NCBI GenBank assembly: GCA_028821455.1 | Contig: JAPPGE010000004.1 | Coordinates: forward strand, 67,144-119,988 | Source: a bacterium | GTDB lineage: Bacteria; Pseudomonadota; Alphaproteobacteria; SP197 | Direction: 5' to 3' | DNA: 52,845 bases | Part shown: positions 9,778-17,557 of the stretch, in pieces | How positions within the stretch are numbered: position 1 is the first letter of the stretch | Layout: each line of letters starts with the position of its first letter | Notes under the pieces: model-generated | What the model saw: only the letters and a program-made list of their open reading frames with translations | Told to the model about the DNA's origin: nothing | The model's database searches: none | Translations under genes and position numbers: made by a program

Positions 9778-10777
9778 GTATGCGGTTGGCAATCTGCCGC
9801 TCGAATCCGGGTGCATCATCGAGGACTGCAGGGTGTCGGCATGCGTTCACGGCAGGCCATCGCCGGAACGCAACAACGTGGTCCTCGTTGCGGCGTCGCT
9901 GGGTGGCGATCATCGACGGCTCGAGTTCCTGATCGGGCCGGGACGCGCGCTCGATACCCGGCGCTACTGCGTTGTCGCGACCAGCGCGCTCGGCAACGGA
10001 CTGTCGTCGTCGCCGAGCAACAGCCGGACACAGCCTGGCGACTCGTTCCCCCACTTCAGCCTGCGCGACATGGTGGAATCGCAACGGCGACTGCTGGAGC
10101 ACCTGGGTGTGGAGCGTCTGTTCTGCGTGATTGGCGCCTCGATGGGTGGCATGCAGGCGCTCCAGTGGGCCGTCAGCCATCCTCGCCACATGGACTGCAT
10201 TGTCGCCTTGACGCCGATGGCCCGCACGTCTGCGTGGTCGAAGGCCGTGACGCTGATTTCCCGTCAGCTGTTGCTGGCGGATCCCGGTTGGCGTGGCGGA
10301 CATGCGTCGGCGGAGACCTGGCGCGCGTGGGCAGCCCTGCTGCAGATCATCGCCGGAAGGACGCCGGCGGCGATCGCGCACGATTGTTCCGATGACGAAA
10401 TCGAGGCACTGCTCGATCGCGAATTGCAGGCCATCAGGGCCGCCCCGCCCGATCCAAGGGACTGGATCTGGCAAATCCGCGCCTACGACGATCACGATCT
10501 CGGTGCTACGCCAGGCTGCGACGGTGACACGCACACGGCCCTGCAGAAAATCCGGGTACCGACACTGGTCATGGCGGCGCCCGGCGATCTGATGAATCCG
10601 GAGTCCGGCGCGCAGTGGGCATCAGGGCACATCGCCGATTGTGTCTATCGCGAGATTCCGTCGCGGCAGGGCCACCAGGCAGCATCGTCGCTGCACGCGG
10701 CCGAGGTGTCGTTCATGAATGCGGAAATCGCCCGATTCCTCCACGCGCACGACACGGATCCGACACCGACCGGGTGA
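9758..10777 (+). CDS. MetX-like alpha/beta-fold hydrolase/acyltransferase
   Basis: Protein of 339 residues resembling homoserine O-acetyltransferase and its hydrolase relatives. The DMVESQRRLLEHLGV helix and nucleophile elbow GASMGGMQALQW with Ser128 are the MetX pattern; late Asp (APGDLMNP) and His (RQGHQA) complete the triad. It overlaps the ceramidase-like gene by 20 bases, so the two are translationally coupled. Context favours a catabolic hydrolase or acyl transfer enzyme rather than methionine synthesis: no met genes are near. The C-terminal part from about residue 215 diverges most from MetX. Confidence 0.75.
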   Translation: MDRTLREYAVGNLPLESGCIIEDCRVSACVHGRPSPERNNVVLVAASLGGDHRRLEFLIGPGRALDTRRYCVVATSALGNGLSSSPSNSRTQPGDSFPHFSLRDMVESQRRLLEHLGVERLFCVIGASMGGMQALQWAVSHPRHMDCIVALTPMARTSAWSKAVTLISRQLLLADPGWRGGHASAETWRAWAALLQIIAGRTPAAIAHDCSDDEIEALLDRELQAIRAAPPDPRDWIWQIRAYDDHDLGATPGCDGDTHTALQKIRVPTLVMAAPGDLMNPESGAQWASGHIADCVYREIPSRQGHQAASSLHAAEVSFMNAEIARFLHAHDTDPTPTG

Positions 10778-10899
10778 TCCTCGCCCGGTTTGGCAATGTC
10801 ACGGTGGACCCGGTGAACGGCACCGACGGCAGGCCCGAAGTACCCGTCGATCGCCCTGGTCCCGGCATTGACATCAATCGTGGCGCACTGCAGAAGTGA
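10774..10899 (+). other. Possible 3' gene remnant (enolase-superfamily-like tail?)
   Basis: A 41-residue open stretch overlapping the end of the MetX-like gene. Its end reads PVDRPGPGIDINRGALQ, reminiscent of the C-terminus of mandelate-racemase/enolase-superfamily dehydratases. There is no start region or ribosome binding site of its own. Either noncoding or the scar of a lost gene; I cannot decide. Confidence 0.2.
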
Positions 10900-10925
10900 C
10901 TGCGTGTCGAGTGAACTCGAGGTAG

Positions 10926-11756
10926 ATGACGACCGGCGAATTGTCAGATCGGACTGCGCTCGTCACCGGCGGGGCATCGGGAATTGGCCGGTCGATCGCG
11001 CTCGGACTGGCGAGGCGCGGCGCCAACATCGCGCTCATGTCGATGAGCGGCGGCAGTCCGCGCAGGTTGCCCGCCGAACTCAAGCACTTCGCGTCGGCCA
11101 GGGAACTCGAGACGACGCGGACGGACATTTGCGCGCTTGGCGGCGAATGCCTGAGCTTCGATGGTGACGTCGCCAGCGAGGAGGACGTCGCACGAACGGT
11201 CGAGGGTACCGCCGAGGCGTTCGGCGGTATCGACGTGCTGGTCAACAACGCCGCGACCAACTGTGTTCACCCGGTTCATGAGCACGACAATCAGGCGTGG
11301 AAACGGATCATCGACGTCAACCTCTACGGCGCCTATCTGTGCACCAGAGCAACATTGCCCTTCATGCTGCGTGCGAAGTGGGGGCGCGTCATTTCGATTG
11401 CATCGACCAATGCTCACGTCGGCACCCCGGAGTACAGCGCCTACGCGGCATCGAAACACGGCCTGCTCGGGTTCAACCGCTCGCTGGCGCTGGAGATAGC
11501 CGACCATGGCATCACCGCCAACACCATCAGTCCCGGCATCGTCGAGACGCCTTCCGGTGCCCTGCATCTCAGAAAGTGGGCGGAGCGCGAGCAGCTCCCG
11601 ACAACGGAACTGCGTGAGCGGTTCATTCAGAACTATCCGGCGAAGCGTTTCATAGCGCCCCAGGAGATCGCCGATCTGGTTTGCTTCCTCTGCGACACAC
11701 GTGCCGCCGCCATCAACGGGGAGGATATTGCGATCACCACGGGAGCGGCGTTCTAG
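10926..11756 (+). CDS. SDR family NAD(P)-dependent oxidoreductase, canonical active site
   Basis: Classical short-chain dehydrogenase of 276 residues. The cofactor motif TGGASGIG is at residues 14-21, NNAA at 107-110, catalytic Ser160, Tyr173 and Lys177 (YAASK). It carries an insertion after strand 2 (about residues 40-68) that recurs in the SDRs at 16,453 and 28,812, marking one subfamily; unlike those, its catalytic Tyr is intact. Only about 20 bases separate it from the next SDR gene, suggesting co-transcription. The substrate is unknown. Confidence 0.88.
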   Translation: MTTGELSDRTALVTGGASGIGRSIALGLARRGANIALMSMSGGSPRRLPAELKHFASARELETTRTDICALGGECLSFDGDVASEEDVARTVEGTAEAFGGIDVLVNNAATNCVHPVHEHDNQAWKRIIDVNLYGAYLCTRATLPFMLRAKWGRVISIASTNAHVGTPEYSAYAASKHGLLGFNRSLALEIADHGITANTISPGIVETPSGALHLRKWAEREQLPTTELRERFIQNYPAKRFIAPQEIADLVCFLCDTRAAAINGEDIAITTGAAF

Positions 11757-11775
11757 TGAGGGAAGGCAACGTCTG

Positions 11776-12558
11776 ATGGATCTGGGTCTCGACAATCGCA
11801 TCGCCATCGTCACCGGCGCCAGCAAGGGTATCGGACTGGCCATTGCCCTCGAACTGGCAAGGGAGGGCGCCAGCGTGGCGATCTGCGCACGCGGTGCCGA
11901 GGCCCTGGAAGCCGCCGCGGAGCAGCTTCGCGCGCAAACCGGCCGGCCAATTCTGGCCATTGCGGCGGACGTGACCGATCAGTCGGCGGTGAGCCACTTC
12001 GTCGAAACGACGGCCGCGGCGCACGGGGGAATTGACATCCTGGTGAACAATGCCGGCAGTCCCGTCACCGGGACTTTCGAAGAGGTCAGCCTGGAGGACT
12101 GGCGTGCGGACCTGGACGTGAAGCTGTTTGCCCCGGTCTACTGTATCCGTGCGGCACTGCCGTTTCTCAAGCAAAGCGATCAAGCCCGCATCATCAACAT
12201 CAACTCGATCGTCGGCAAACAGTCGACGCCGGACTACATCGCCAACAGCGCCGATCGTGCCGCCTGCCTCGGCTTCAACAAGGTGCTCTCCGACAATCTC
12301 GCCAGGTACGGAATACTCGTCAACAGCGTCAACCCGGGCAACGTCAAGAGCGAAGCGTGGGACAGCACGCTCGACTACTTTGCACCTGGTTCCGAGCTCG
12401 AGAACTGGTACCGGGAGCTCGCCAGTATCACACCGCTGCGACGCGTGGCGGAAGCGCACGAGATCGCCGCGGTGGTCGCTTTTCTGGCCGGCAAGCGGGC
12501 GAGCTATCTGACAGGCGCCTCGATCGACGTCGATGGCGGACTGACGCGACACATCTGA
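11776..12558 (+). CDS. SDR family oxidoreductase with non-canonical YxxxK region
   Basis: Short-chain dehydrogenase of 260 residues with TGASKGIG at 13-20 and NNAG at 91-94. Ser144 is present, but the active-site segment reads DYIANSADRAACLGFNK: Tyr154 is followed by Ser158 where Lys is expected, and the part that aligns best to YxxxK gives Asn157 and Arg161. So either the helix is shifted or the catalytic pair is lost. Start 11776 with AGGGAAGG upstream; the frame is open further upstream inside the previous gene, which was rejected. Confidence 0.86.
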   Translation: MDLGLDNRIAIVTGASKGIGLAIALELAREGASVAICARGAEALEAAAEQLRAQTGRPILAIAADVTDQSAVSHFVETTAAAHGGIDILVNNAGSPVTGTFEEVSLEDWRADLDVKLFAPVYCIRAALPFLKQSDQARIININSIVGKQSTPDYIANSADRAACLGFNKVLSDNLARYGILVNSVNPGNVKSEAWDSTLDYFAPGSELENWYRELASITPLRRVAEAHEIAAVVAFLAGKRASYLTGASIDVDGGLTRHI

Positions 12559-12572
12559 CGAATGATCGATCC

Positions 12573-13307
12573 ATGGCAACGCTGAGCCTTCCGACCCGGC
12601 ACTACCGGATGTACCCGCAGGAGAAACACCTGGGCCACGCCGAGCGTTCACTGGAGATTGACACGGCCGCCACCGCGCTGCTTGCGGTCGACGTGGGCGG
12701 CATGGGTCTGGAGAGCATGGCCGACAAGGAGAATGACGTCATCGTCCGGCACATCGCGCCGGCCATTGCCGCTGCACGGACGATCGGTCTGCCGATCATC
12801 TACACGAACAACTCAGCGCCGCGCATCGCGATCCATCGCTCTGAGCTGGGACGAATCGCCAGACGGAGTTTCGAACTCGAATGGGAAGAGTGGGGCCAGG
12901 AGGCGAACGTCGACCCGCGCGAGTACGCGCTGGGCGAGCCGGATGCGCTCAAGTTTCCCACCCGGCTTGAACCGGAGGATGGCGACTACTTCGTCCGCAA
13001 GCATTCCTACAGCGGCTTTTTCGAAACGCGCCTCGATGGCCTGTTGCGCAATCTCGGGATCAAGACGCTGGTGTGCGTCGGCTTCTCGCTCGACGTCTGC
13101 CTGCACTCCACGATGGTCGATGCCATGAGCCTCAACTACGAAATCGTGCTGGTTCGCGACGCCACGCTCGCGCAGGAGATGCCTGAAGATCTCGATGAAC
13201 TGCGCTTCACCAAGCGGTTGATTGTGTTGGCCGAGTATTCGCTTGGTGTCAGCACGACGTCCGCCGCGTTCATCGCTGCCTGCACGTCCGCGGCCGGCAC
13301 TCCGTGA
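12573..13307 (+). CDS. Isochorismatase-family cysteine hydrolase (RutB/amidase-like)
   Basis: Cysteine hydrolase of 244 residues. The D-K-C triad can be read as Asp40 (LLAVDVGG), Lys143 (VRKHSYSGFFET) and Cys176 (SLDVCLHST). The closest functional relatives by pattern are ureidoacrylate/N-carbamoylsarcosine-type amidohydrolases rather than true isochorismatases, fitting the amide-hydrolase theme. It has an N-terminal extension of about 30 residues before the first core strand. It lies 14 bases after the second SDR gene and closes this operon. Confidence 0.85.
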   Translation: MATLSLPTRHYRMYPQEKHLGHAERSLEIDTAATALLAVDVGGMGLESMADKENDVIVRHIAPAIAAARTIGLPIIYTNNSAPRIAIHRSELGRIARRSFELEWEEWGQEANVDPREYALGEPDALKFPTRLEPEDGDYFVRKHSYSGFFETRLDGLLRNLGIKTLVCVGFSLDVCLHSTMVDAMSLNYEIVLVRDATLAQEMPEDLDELRFTKRLIVLAEYSLGVSTTSAAFIAACTSAAGTP

Positions 13308-13465
13308 ATCGAGAAGCGTGCAGCGACGATACCACCGATCTCTGCACGGCAGATCCGTCGCGTCGAGGAAGACGGCTTTCCGGTTCTCAAGAACGTGTTC
13401 ACTGACGCAGCTCTGCAATCACCGGTCGGTGATGCGGGATCGGCCGCCGGGCTCGGGCGGCCGGC
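13308..13465. other. Convergent gap
   Basis: About 160 bases between convergent genes. No clear terminator stem with a T-tract was found; the stretch holds nothing else I can name. Confidence 0.3.
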
Positions 13466-13933
13466 TCAGGCCCGATCGAGACGGATGACGCCCGCTCCTT
13501 CGAAGCGGCGTGCTCGGCACCAGTCGGCGAGCCCCTCGAGCCCCTCGCCGACCTGCCCGAAGATGACGAGCGTGTTGTCGCCCGAGGGCAGACGGCATTG
13601 CGCCGTGCCGTAGGTCACGGTCAACTCGCCGAACTTGGGATCCCAGCCCAAATCGCCGGGCCGCGGCAGGTGGACCGCGTTCTCCATTTGTGGGGCATCG
13701 AAGGTGTAGGCCCGGGTCGACATCACCATGTCGCCACTCCAGGCGACGTGGACGATCGGGATCTCGAAGGGAAGGTGCGCCAAGACCTCGGCGACGGTGC
13801 GCGGCGCGCCCTGATCGTAGAGCGTCGCGGTGGCCGCACCGCCTTCGTAGACCAGACGCACGCGAGTCGTGCCGCTGCGGAAATCGCTCCAGGTCTTTTC
13901 CCAGTACCAGGTTCTGGCGTCGGGCTCGCTCAT
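13466..13933 (-). CDS. DUF3830 family cyclophilin-like protein
   Basis: Protein of 155 residues with the cyclophilin-like fold pattern of DUF3830: an early strand with a PRTVAEVLAHLPFE helix (as in aPktceal...lP), HVAWSGDMV, a PRPGDLGWDP turn and the end segment with GEGLEGLADWCRARRFEGAG. DUF3830 proteins occur beside catabolic amidase and hydantoinase genes; their activity is not established. It starts 4 bases inside the end of the EthD-like gene upstream, so the two are coupled. Confidence 0.72.
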   Translation of the reverse strand: MSEPDARTWYWEKTWSDFRSGTTRVRLVYEGGAATATLYDQGAPRTVAEVLAHLPFEIPIVHVAWSGDMVMSTRAYTFDAPQMENAVHLPRPGDLGWDPKFGELTVTYGTAQCRLPSGDNTLVIFGQVGEGLEGLADWCRARRFEGAGVIRLDRA

Positions 13934-14238
13934 GGCTGGCAGCCTCCCGGAATTGCGCCGTAGACCTCGACGGTGGCGCTGACGTGCGGCTTGAACTCCG
14001 CCCAGCCACGTCGGGCAGCGAATTCCGCGCCCTCGAGCGCTTCAGGCCGCTCGAGAGCGTAGAGCGCGATGTAGCGGCGCCCCTCGGCACTCTCGGCCTT
14101 GTAGCGGCGGCTCGCGATGAAGCCCGGGCAGGCCGTGATTTCGGGCAGGTGCACGTCGTTGTACCAGCGGTTCCATGCGCTCTCGACCTCGACCGCCACC
14201 TGGGCGCGGACGACGAGCATGCAGTCGGGCAGGTCCAT
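13930..14238 (-). CDS. EthD/DUF4286-like dimeric alpha-beta barrel protein
   Basis: Small protein of 102 residues. The pattern WNRWYNDVHLPEITACPGF, then SRRYKA and YIALYALERPEAL, is that of ferredoxin-like EthD/DUF4286 proteins, which act as small hydrolases/isomerases or accessory proteins in degradation pathways. The ATG at 14238 has GAGAGG 6 bases upstream; the longer frame to 14469 would run into the divergent promoter region and was rejected. First gene of a two-gene unit with the DUF3830 gene. Confidence 0.75.
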   Translation of the reverse strand: MDLPDCMLVVRAQVAVEVESAWNRWYNDVHLPEITACPGFIASRRYKAESAEGRRYIALYALERPEALEGAEFAARRGWAEFKPHVSATVEVYGAIPGGCQP

Positions 14239-14452
14239 CCCGGGCCTCTCATTGTGGGTCACCACCTGGAGCGAGGCTGGCACAGCGGTCTTGCGACGTG
14301 CGTCCGGAAACGCCCGATTTCCGGCCACAGACGCCAGCCCTGCCGTGGCCGCGTTGACGGAAATGAAAAAATGCGGGAGCCTCGGCGGGACGGCGCTCCA
14401 CCGCGTCGGTCGAGCGAAGGGAATGCGTTTGGTGGCGGCGACAACGAGCGTC
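14239..14452. promoter_or_regulatory. Divergent promoter region between EthD-like gene and GlxA-type regulator
   Basis: About 210 bases between divergently read genes, the usual place for the operator of the adjacent AraC/GlxA-type regulator. The A-rich stretch GGAAATGAAAAAATG at 14359-14373 contrasts with the GC-rich surroundings. I could not identify -35/-10 boxes or a clear repeat. Confidence 0.35.
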
Positions 14453-15448
14453 ATGTCGTCCAGGGACACGAGGCCCGCGACCAGCCCGCGACGCTATGCG
14501 TTCCTTCTGGTCCCCGATTTTCCCCTGATGTCCTTCTCCTCGGTCGTGGCGGTGCTGCGTACGGCCAACTGGATCAGTGGACGCACACTCTATGACTGGA
14601 TCGTGTTGACGTCCGACGGCGGGCCGGTGACCGCGGGCACCGGGCTCACGTTGATGGCCGACGCCGCGATCGACGACGTCGAGCCTCCTGCGCTGGTCCT
14701 GATCGGCGCCGGCATCGGCGGCTGGTCCTACCAGGATGCGCGAACCTTCGCCTGGCTGCGCGACCTCGGCCGCCGCGGCGCCGTGATCGGCGCCTTCGAG
14801 ACCGGCAGTTGGCTGCTCGCGCGCGCGGGCGTGCTGCATGGCCATCGCTGCACGGTCCACTGGGAGGACATTGCGAACTTCCGGGAGAGCTTTCCCGACA
14901 TCGAGGTCACGGATAGCCTCTACGAGATCGACAGGCGTCGCGTCACCTGCTCGGGCGGCTCCGCGGCGCTCGACCTGATGCTTCATCTGGTTGCGAACGA
15001 CCATGGCCAGGACCTGGCCGGGGCGATCGCCGAGGCGTTTCTCCACGATCAGGTGCGGGACGGCGACCGCCACCAGCGCGTCAGTCTCGACAAGCGCATG
15101 GGCATCGACGACGGCCGGCTGCTTGCCGCCGTGCTGGCCATGGAGCAGCACATCGAGGATCCCCTGTCGCTGCAGCAGATCAGCCGCGTCTGCAAGGTTC
15201 CCATGCGCAGCCTGGAACGTCTGTTCAAGATGCACCTGGGCTGCGCGCCAAGCGCCTACTATCGCGACCTGCGTCTGAAGACCGCACGCCGCATGCTGCT
15301 GCACGGCTCGGAATCGATCCTCGACGTGGCGCTCGCCACGGGCTTCGTCTCGGCCTCGCACTTCGCCCGTTGCTATCGGTCGGCCTACGGTCGGTCGCCG
15401 CGCGACGACCGCATCCGCATGGGCATGCGCAGGCCGCTGCTGCCCTGA
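14453..15448 (+). CDS. GlxA family transcriptional regulator (DJ-1/PfpI-like domain plus AraC HTH)
   Basis: Regulator of 331 residues. The N-terminal half is a DJ-1/PfpI-like (GATase1) ligand domain beginning RRYAFLLVPDFPLMSFSS; the elbow reads AFETGSWLLARAG, where the usual Cys is absent, typical of regulatory members. The C-terminal AraC-type pair of HTH motifs covers roughly residues 235-325 (LSLQQISRVCKVPMRSLERLF, then SILDVALATGFVSASHFARCYRSAYG). Family members such as CdhR and GbdR sense carnitine and betaine. Divergent placement suggests control of the EthD/DUF3830 pair, perhaps of wider catabolic genes. An alternative ATG lies at 14423. Confidence 0.87.
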   Translation: MSSRDTRPATSPRRYAFLLVPDFPLMSFSSVVAVLRTANWISGRTLYDWIVLTSDGGPVTAGTGLTLMADAAIDDVEPPALVLIGAGIGGWSYQDARTFAWLRDLGRRGAVIGAFETGSWLLARAGVLHGHRCTVHWEDIANFRESFPDIEVTDSLYEIDRRRVTCSGGSAALDLMLHLVANDHGQDLAGAIAEAFLHDQVRDGDRHQRVSLDKRMGIDDGRLLAAVLAMEQHIEDPLSLQQISRVCKVPMRSLERLFKMHLGCAPSAYYRDLRLKTARRMLLHGSESILDVALATGFVSASHFARCYRSAYGRSPRDDRIRMGMRRPLLP

Positions 15449-15461
15449 GGGCGCCGCCCGG

Positions 15462-16439
15462 TCACCTCCGGGCAGCGCTTTCGGCCTCGTCGAGCACGAC
15501 CTCCTCGATGGTGTAGTGCCCGTCCGCCTCGACCGTGATGCGGCAGCCCTTGCCAATGCGATAGTCGATCAGGCATGGGCACAGGTAGCCGGGCAGGGCG
15601 GGGCCCAGGTCGTCGAAGCGGGTCAGGACGCGGTTGCCGTGCTGGTGTCCGAAGAGCACGGCGAGCCTCTGATCCGGCCGCCGCGCCGCGGCCGTATCCG
15701 CAATGGCGGCCAGCGCTCGGGCCCCCGCGGGCTCGAACTGGGTGGTCATGCCGTCACCGCCGTGGGGATCACGCGCGAATGCGCGGTGTGGACCGTGGTG
15801 CATGGCGAGGAAGACCACGGGCTCGGTTGCAGCGGCAAGCTCCGCCTCGATCCAGGCAAGGGTCTCGGGCAGCAGGGTTCCCGTGTAGCACCAGTGCAAC
15901 GGATCGGCGCCGAGGCTGCTGTCGACCAGGACGAAGCGAGCCTTTGCCCTGCCGTCCTCGAGGACGACGCTGCGGTTGAACGGGCTGCCCGCCTGCCAGG
16001 GTCGGTCGTCCGCCTCGAGCAGACGGGCGAGTTCGTCTCGTGGCAGCGCCATGACGTCGTGGTTTCCGACCGTCAGCTCCCGCCGCACGCCGGTGTCGAG
16101 AGCGCGCCAGCCCTCCATGAAATGCGCCAGGTGGCGCCGGGCATCGTAATCCTCGTAGGGCCAGGGATGGGGCAGGCGCTCGGCATAGGCCGCAAGTTCG
16201 CGGTGATGGGCCAGCACATGGCGGCGCCACAGGGTCTGGCTGTCGATGATGTCGCCTGTGCACAGTGCGAGGTGGGGGCGTTCGGCGTTCACACGCTCGA
16301 CGAAGGCGGCCAGCCGGCGTGGGCCGCGCCACATGTTGAGCACGCCGTGGCGTACGCCGTCGGCCTCGTCGGGCCCGTCGCACGCGTCCGACAGCAGGTG
16401 CAGGTCGGTCATCCACAGTACGGTGAGACTCCTGTCCAC
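15462..16439 (-). CDS. Metallophosphoesterase (calcineurin-like)
   Basis: Protein of 325 residues with a complete binuclear metal set: Asp12 and His14 (MTDLHLL), Asp63 (TGDIID), Asn126-His127 (VGNHDVM), His214-215 (MHHG), and His265/His267 (GHQHGN). It resembles CpdA-type cyclic nucleotide or phosphodiester hydrolases in the cytoplasm. The GTG at 16439 lies 13 bases after the SDR gene and was chosen because the DLH motif is then near the N-terminus; the longer frame overlaps the SDR. It is the last gene of a pair with the SDR; its place among amide-degrading enzymes is unexplained. Confidence 0.85.
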   Translation of the reverse strand: MDRSLTVLWMTDLHLLSDACDGPDEADGVRHGVLNMWRGPRRLAAFVERVNAERPHLALCTGDIIDSQTLWRRHVLAHHRELAAYAERLPHPWPYEDYDARRHLAHFMEGWRALDTGVRRELTVGNHDVMALPRDELARLLEADDRPWQAGSPFNRSVVLEDGRAKARFVLVDSSLGADPLHWCYTGTLLPETLAWIEAELAAATEPVVFLAMHHGPHRAFARDPHGGDGMTTQFEPAGARALAAIADTAAARRPDQRLAVLFGHQHGNRVLTRFDDLGPALPGYLCPCLIDYRIGKGCRITVEADGHYTIEEVVLDEAESAARR

Positions 16440-16452
16440 GGCCGCTCCGCCG

Positions 16453-17307
16453 CTACCAGAGCGAACCGCCGGCAATCGTGAGGTTCTCGCCCGTGATGCC
16501 GCGCGCGCCGTCACCGCACAGGAAGGCAATGGCGGCGCCGATCTCCTCGGCGGTGATGTGTCGCTGCTGCGGCAGCCGCGCGGCGCTCTCATTGAGGAAC
16601 TCCTCGACTCCCGTGTCGAGTCCGCGCTGAAGGATCAGGCTCTCCACCGCCCGCCGCGATTGCTGCGTGTCGACGTGACCGGGGCTCACGGCATTGCAGG
16701 TCACGCCGCAGGCCGCGCCTTCCAGTGCGATACAGCGCATGAGGCCCAGCAGACCGGCCTTCGAAGCGCCGCGCGCCGCGCCGCCATCCCTCTCGCCGAC
16801 GCTCGCGGCGGTCGAGGCGACGATGACGATGCGCCCCCAGCCGCGTGCGACCATCCCGGGAAACACGGCGCGCACGGTGCGGAACGGGCCGGAGAGATTG
16901 ACGTTGATCACCCGGTCCCAGAACGCGGTGGTGTGACTGATCATCGCCATGCGCCCGCCCATGCCGGCGGTGTGGACCAGGATGTCGACCGGGCCCAGTG
17001 CCTTGACGACCGCGGCGTGATGGCTCGCGACGCTTTCCTCGTTGCCGGTGTCGAGCGGCAGCGCCAGGGCCCGCACGCCCGCGGCCTCGATCAGACGCCG
17101 TGCCTCGTCAAGGGTCTCCTCGCTGATGTCGAGAGTCGATTCGGGGCCGACGCGCTCGCCCATCAGGGCGCGGGTCAGCGAACCCACGGCGACGTCCGCG
17201 CCCCGCCGTGCGAGCGAGAGTGCAGCCGCGCGGCCAATCCCTGTCGCGCCGCCGGGCACCCAGGCGACCCGGCCGCAGAGCGTGTCTGTGGCATCCATTG
17301 CCGCCAT
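16453..17307 (-). CDS. SDR family protein lacking the catalytic tyrosine
   Basis: SDR-fold protein of 284 residues with cofactor motif GGATGIG (19-25) preceded by Pro18 where Thr/Ser is usual, and HTAG in place of NNAG. Ser165 is kept (IVASTAAS), but the YxxxK segment reads R179-G-A-S-K183: the tyrosine is Arg. It shares with the SDR at 28,812 a long insertion after strand 2 and the endings GARGITGEN/GARGITGED, so they are paralogues. AGGAGG sits 3 bases before the ATG at 17307 and 12 bases before that at 17298, so either start is possible. It precedes the metallophosphoesterase gene. Confidence 0.86.
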   Translation of the reverse strand: MAAMDATDTLCGRVAWVPGGATGIGRAAALSLARRGADVAVGSLTRALMGERVGPESTLDISEETLDEARRLIEAAGVRALALPLDTGNEESVASHHAAVVKALGPVDILVHTAGMGGRMAMISHTTAFWDRVINVNLSGPFRTVRAVFPGMVARGWGRIVIVASTAASVGERDGGAARGASKAGLLGLMRCIALEGAACGVTCNAVSPGHVDTQQSRRAVESLILQRGLDTGVEEFLNESAARLPQQRHITAEEIGAAIAFLCGDGARGITGENLTIAGGSLW

Positions 17308-17378
17308 TGTCCTCCTTCCGCACCGCCGTGAGTCGAGAAGATCCGGCGGCGCCCTCCACCGGGTTTCCGCAACGCTCG

Positions 17379-17403
17379 CATTGTATCCCAATGCACGTGT
17401 GCA
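17379..17403. promoter_or_regulatory. Candidate operator: overlapping palindromes upstream of SDR/phosphoesterase unit
   Basis: Two perfect inverted repeats overlap about 75 bases upstream of the SDR start: CATTG-TATCC-CAATG at 17379-17393 and TGCAC-GT-GTGCA at 17392-17403. The first resembles operators of GntR-type regulators in size and A/T-rich core. No regulator gene is adjacent; the closest is the GlxA-type gene. The assignment is by position and symmetry only. Confidence 0.35.
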
Positions 17404-17463
17404 AAGACCCTCGATCGGCTCGAGGACCGAAGTCGTGGTTGCGATCCTGAAAGGGAAAGGCGC

Positions 17464-17480
17464 CCCTGGCCGTGCCAGGG
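17464..17480 (-). terminator. Possible terminator hairpin after the DMFase-like operon
   Basis: Perfect 7-base stem CCCTGGC / GCCAGGG with a 3-base loop, about 80 bases past the stop codon of the large-subunit gene. On the minus strand it is followed by GCGCCTTTCCCTTT, a weak pyrimidine tract. A second perfect palindrome, ATCAACGGTTGAT at 17488-17500, lies just before it and could instead be a protein site. Confidence 0.3.
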
Positions 17481-17557
17481 CACATGGATCAACGGTTGAT
17501 CGCCACCGACAGGCGCTTCAGGAGCCATCGCGTGGCGACGACGGCTGGTCCCTGGCG

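Noticed and set aside
7999..9819. Minus-strand frame of 606 codons opposite the ceramidase-like gene
   Set aside because: Antisense shadow, no motifs.
9758..10777. Assignment of the MetX-like gene to methionine biosynthesis
   Set aside because: No metW or other met genes are near and the C-terminal half diverges; the family includes many hydrolases.
10874..12651. Long minus-strand frames opposite the two SDR genes
   Set aside because: Both SDRs have cofactor motifs and ribosome binding sites on the plus strand; the antisense frames have neither.
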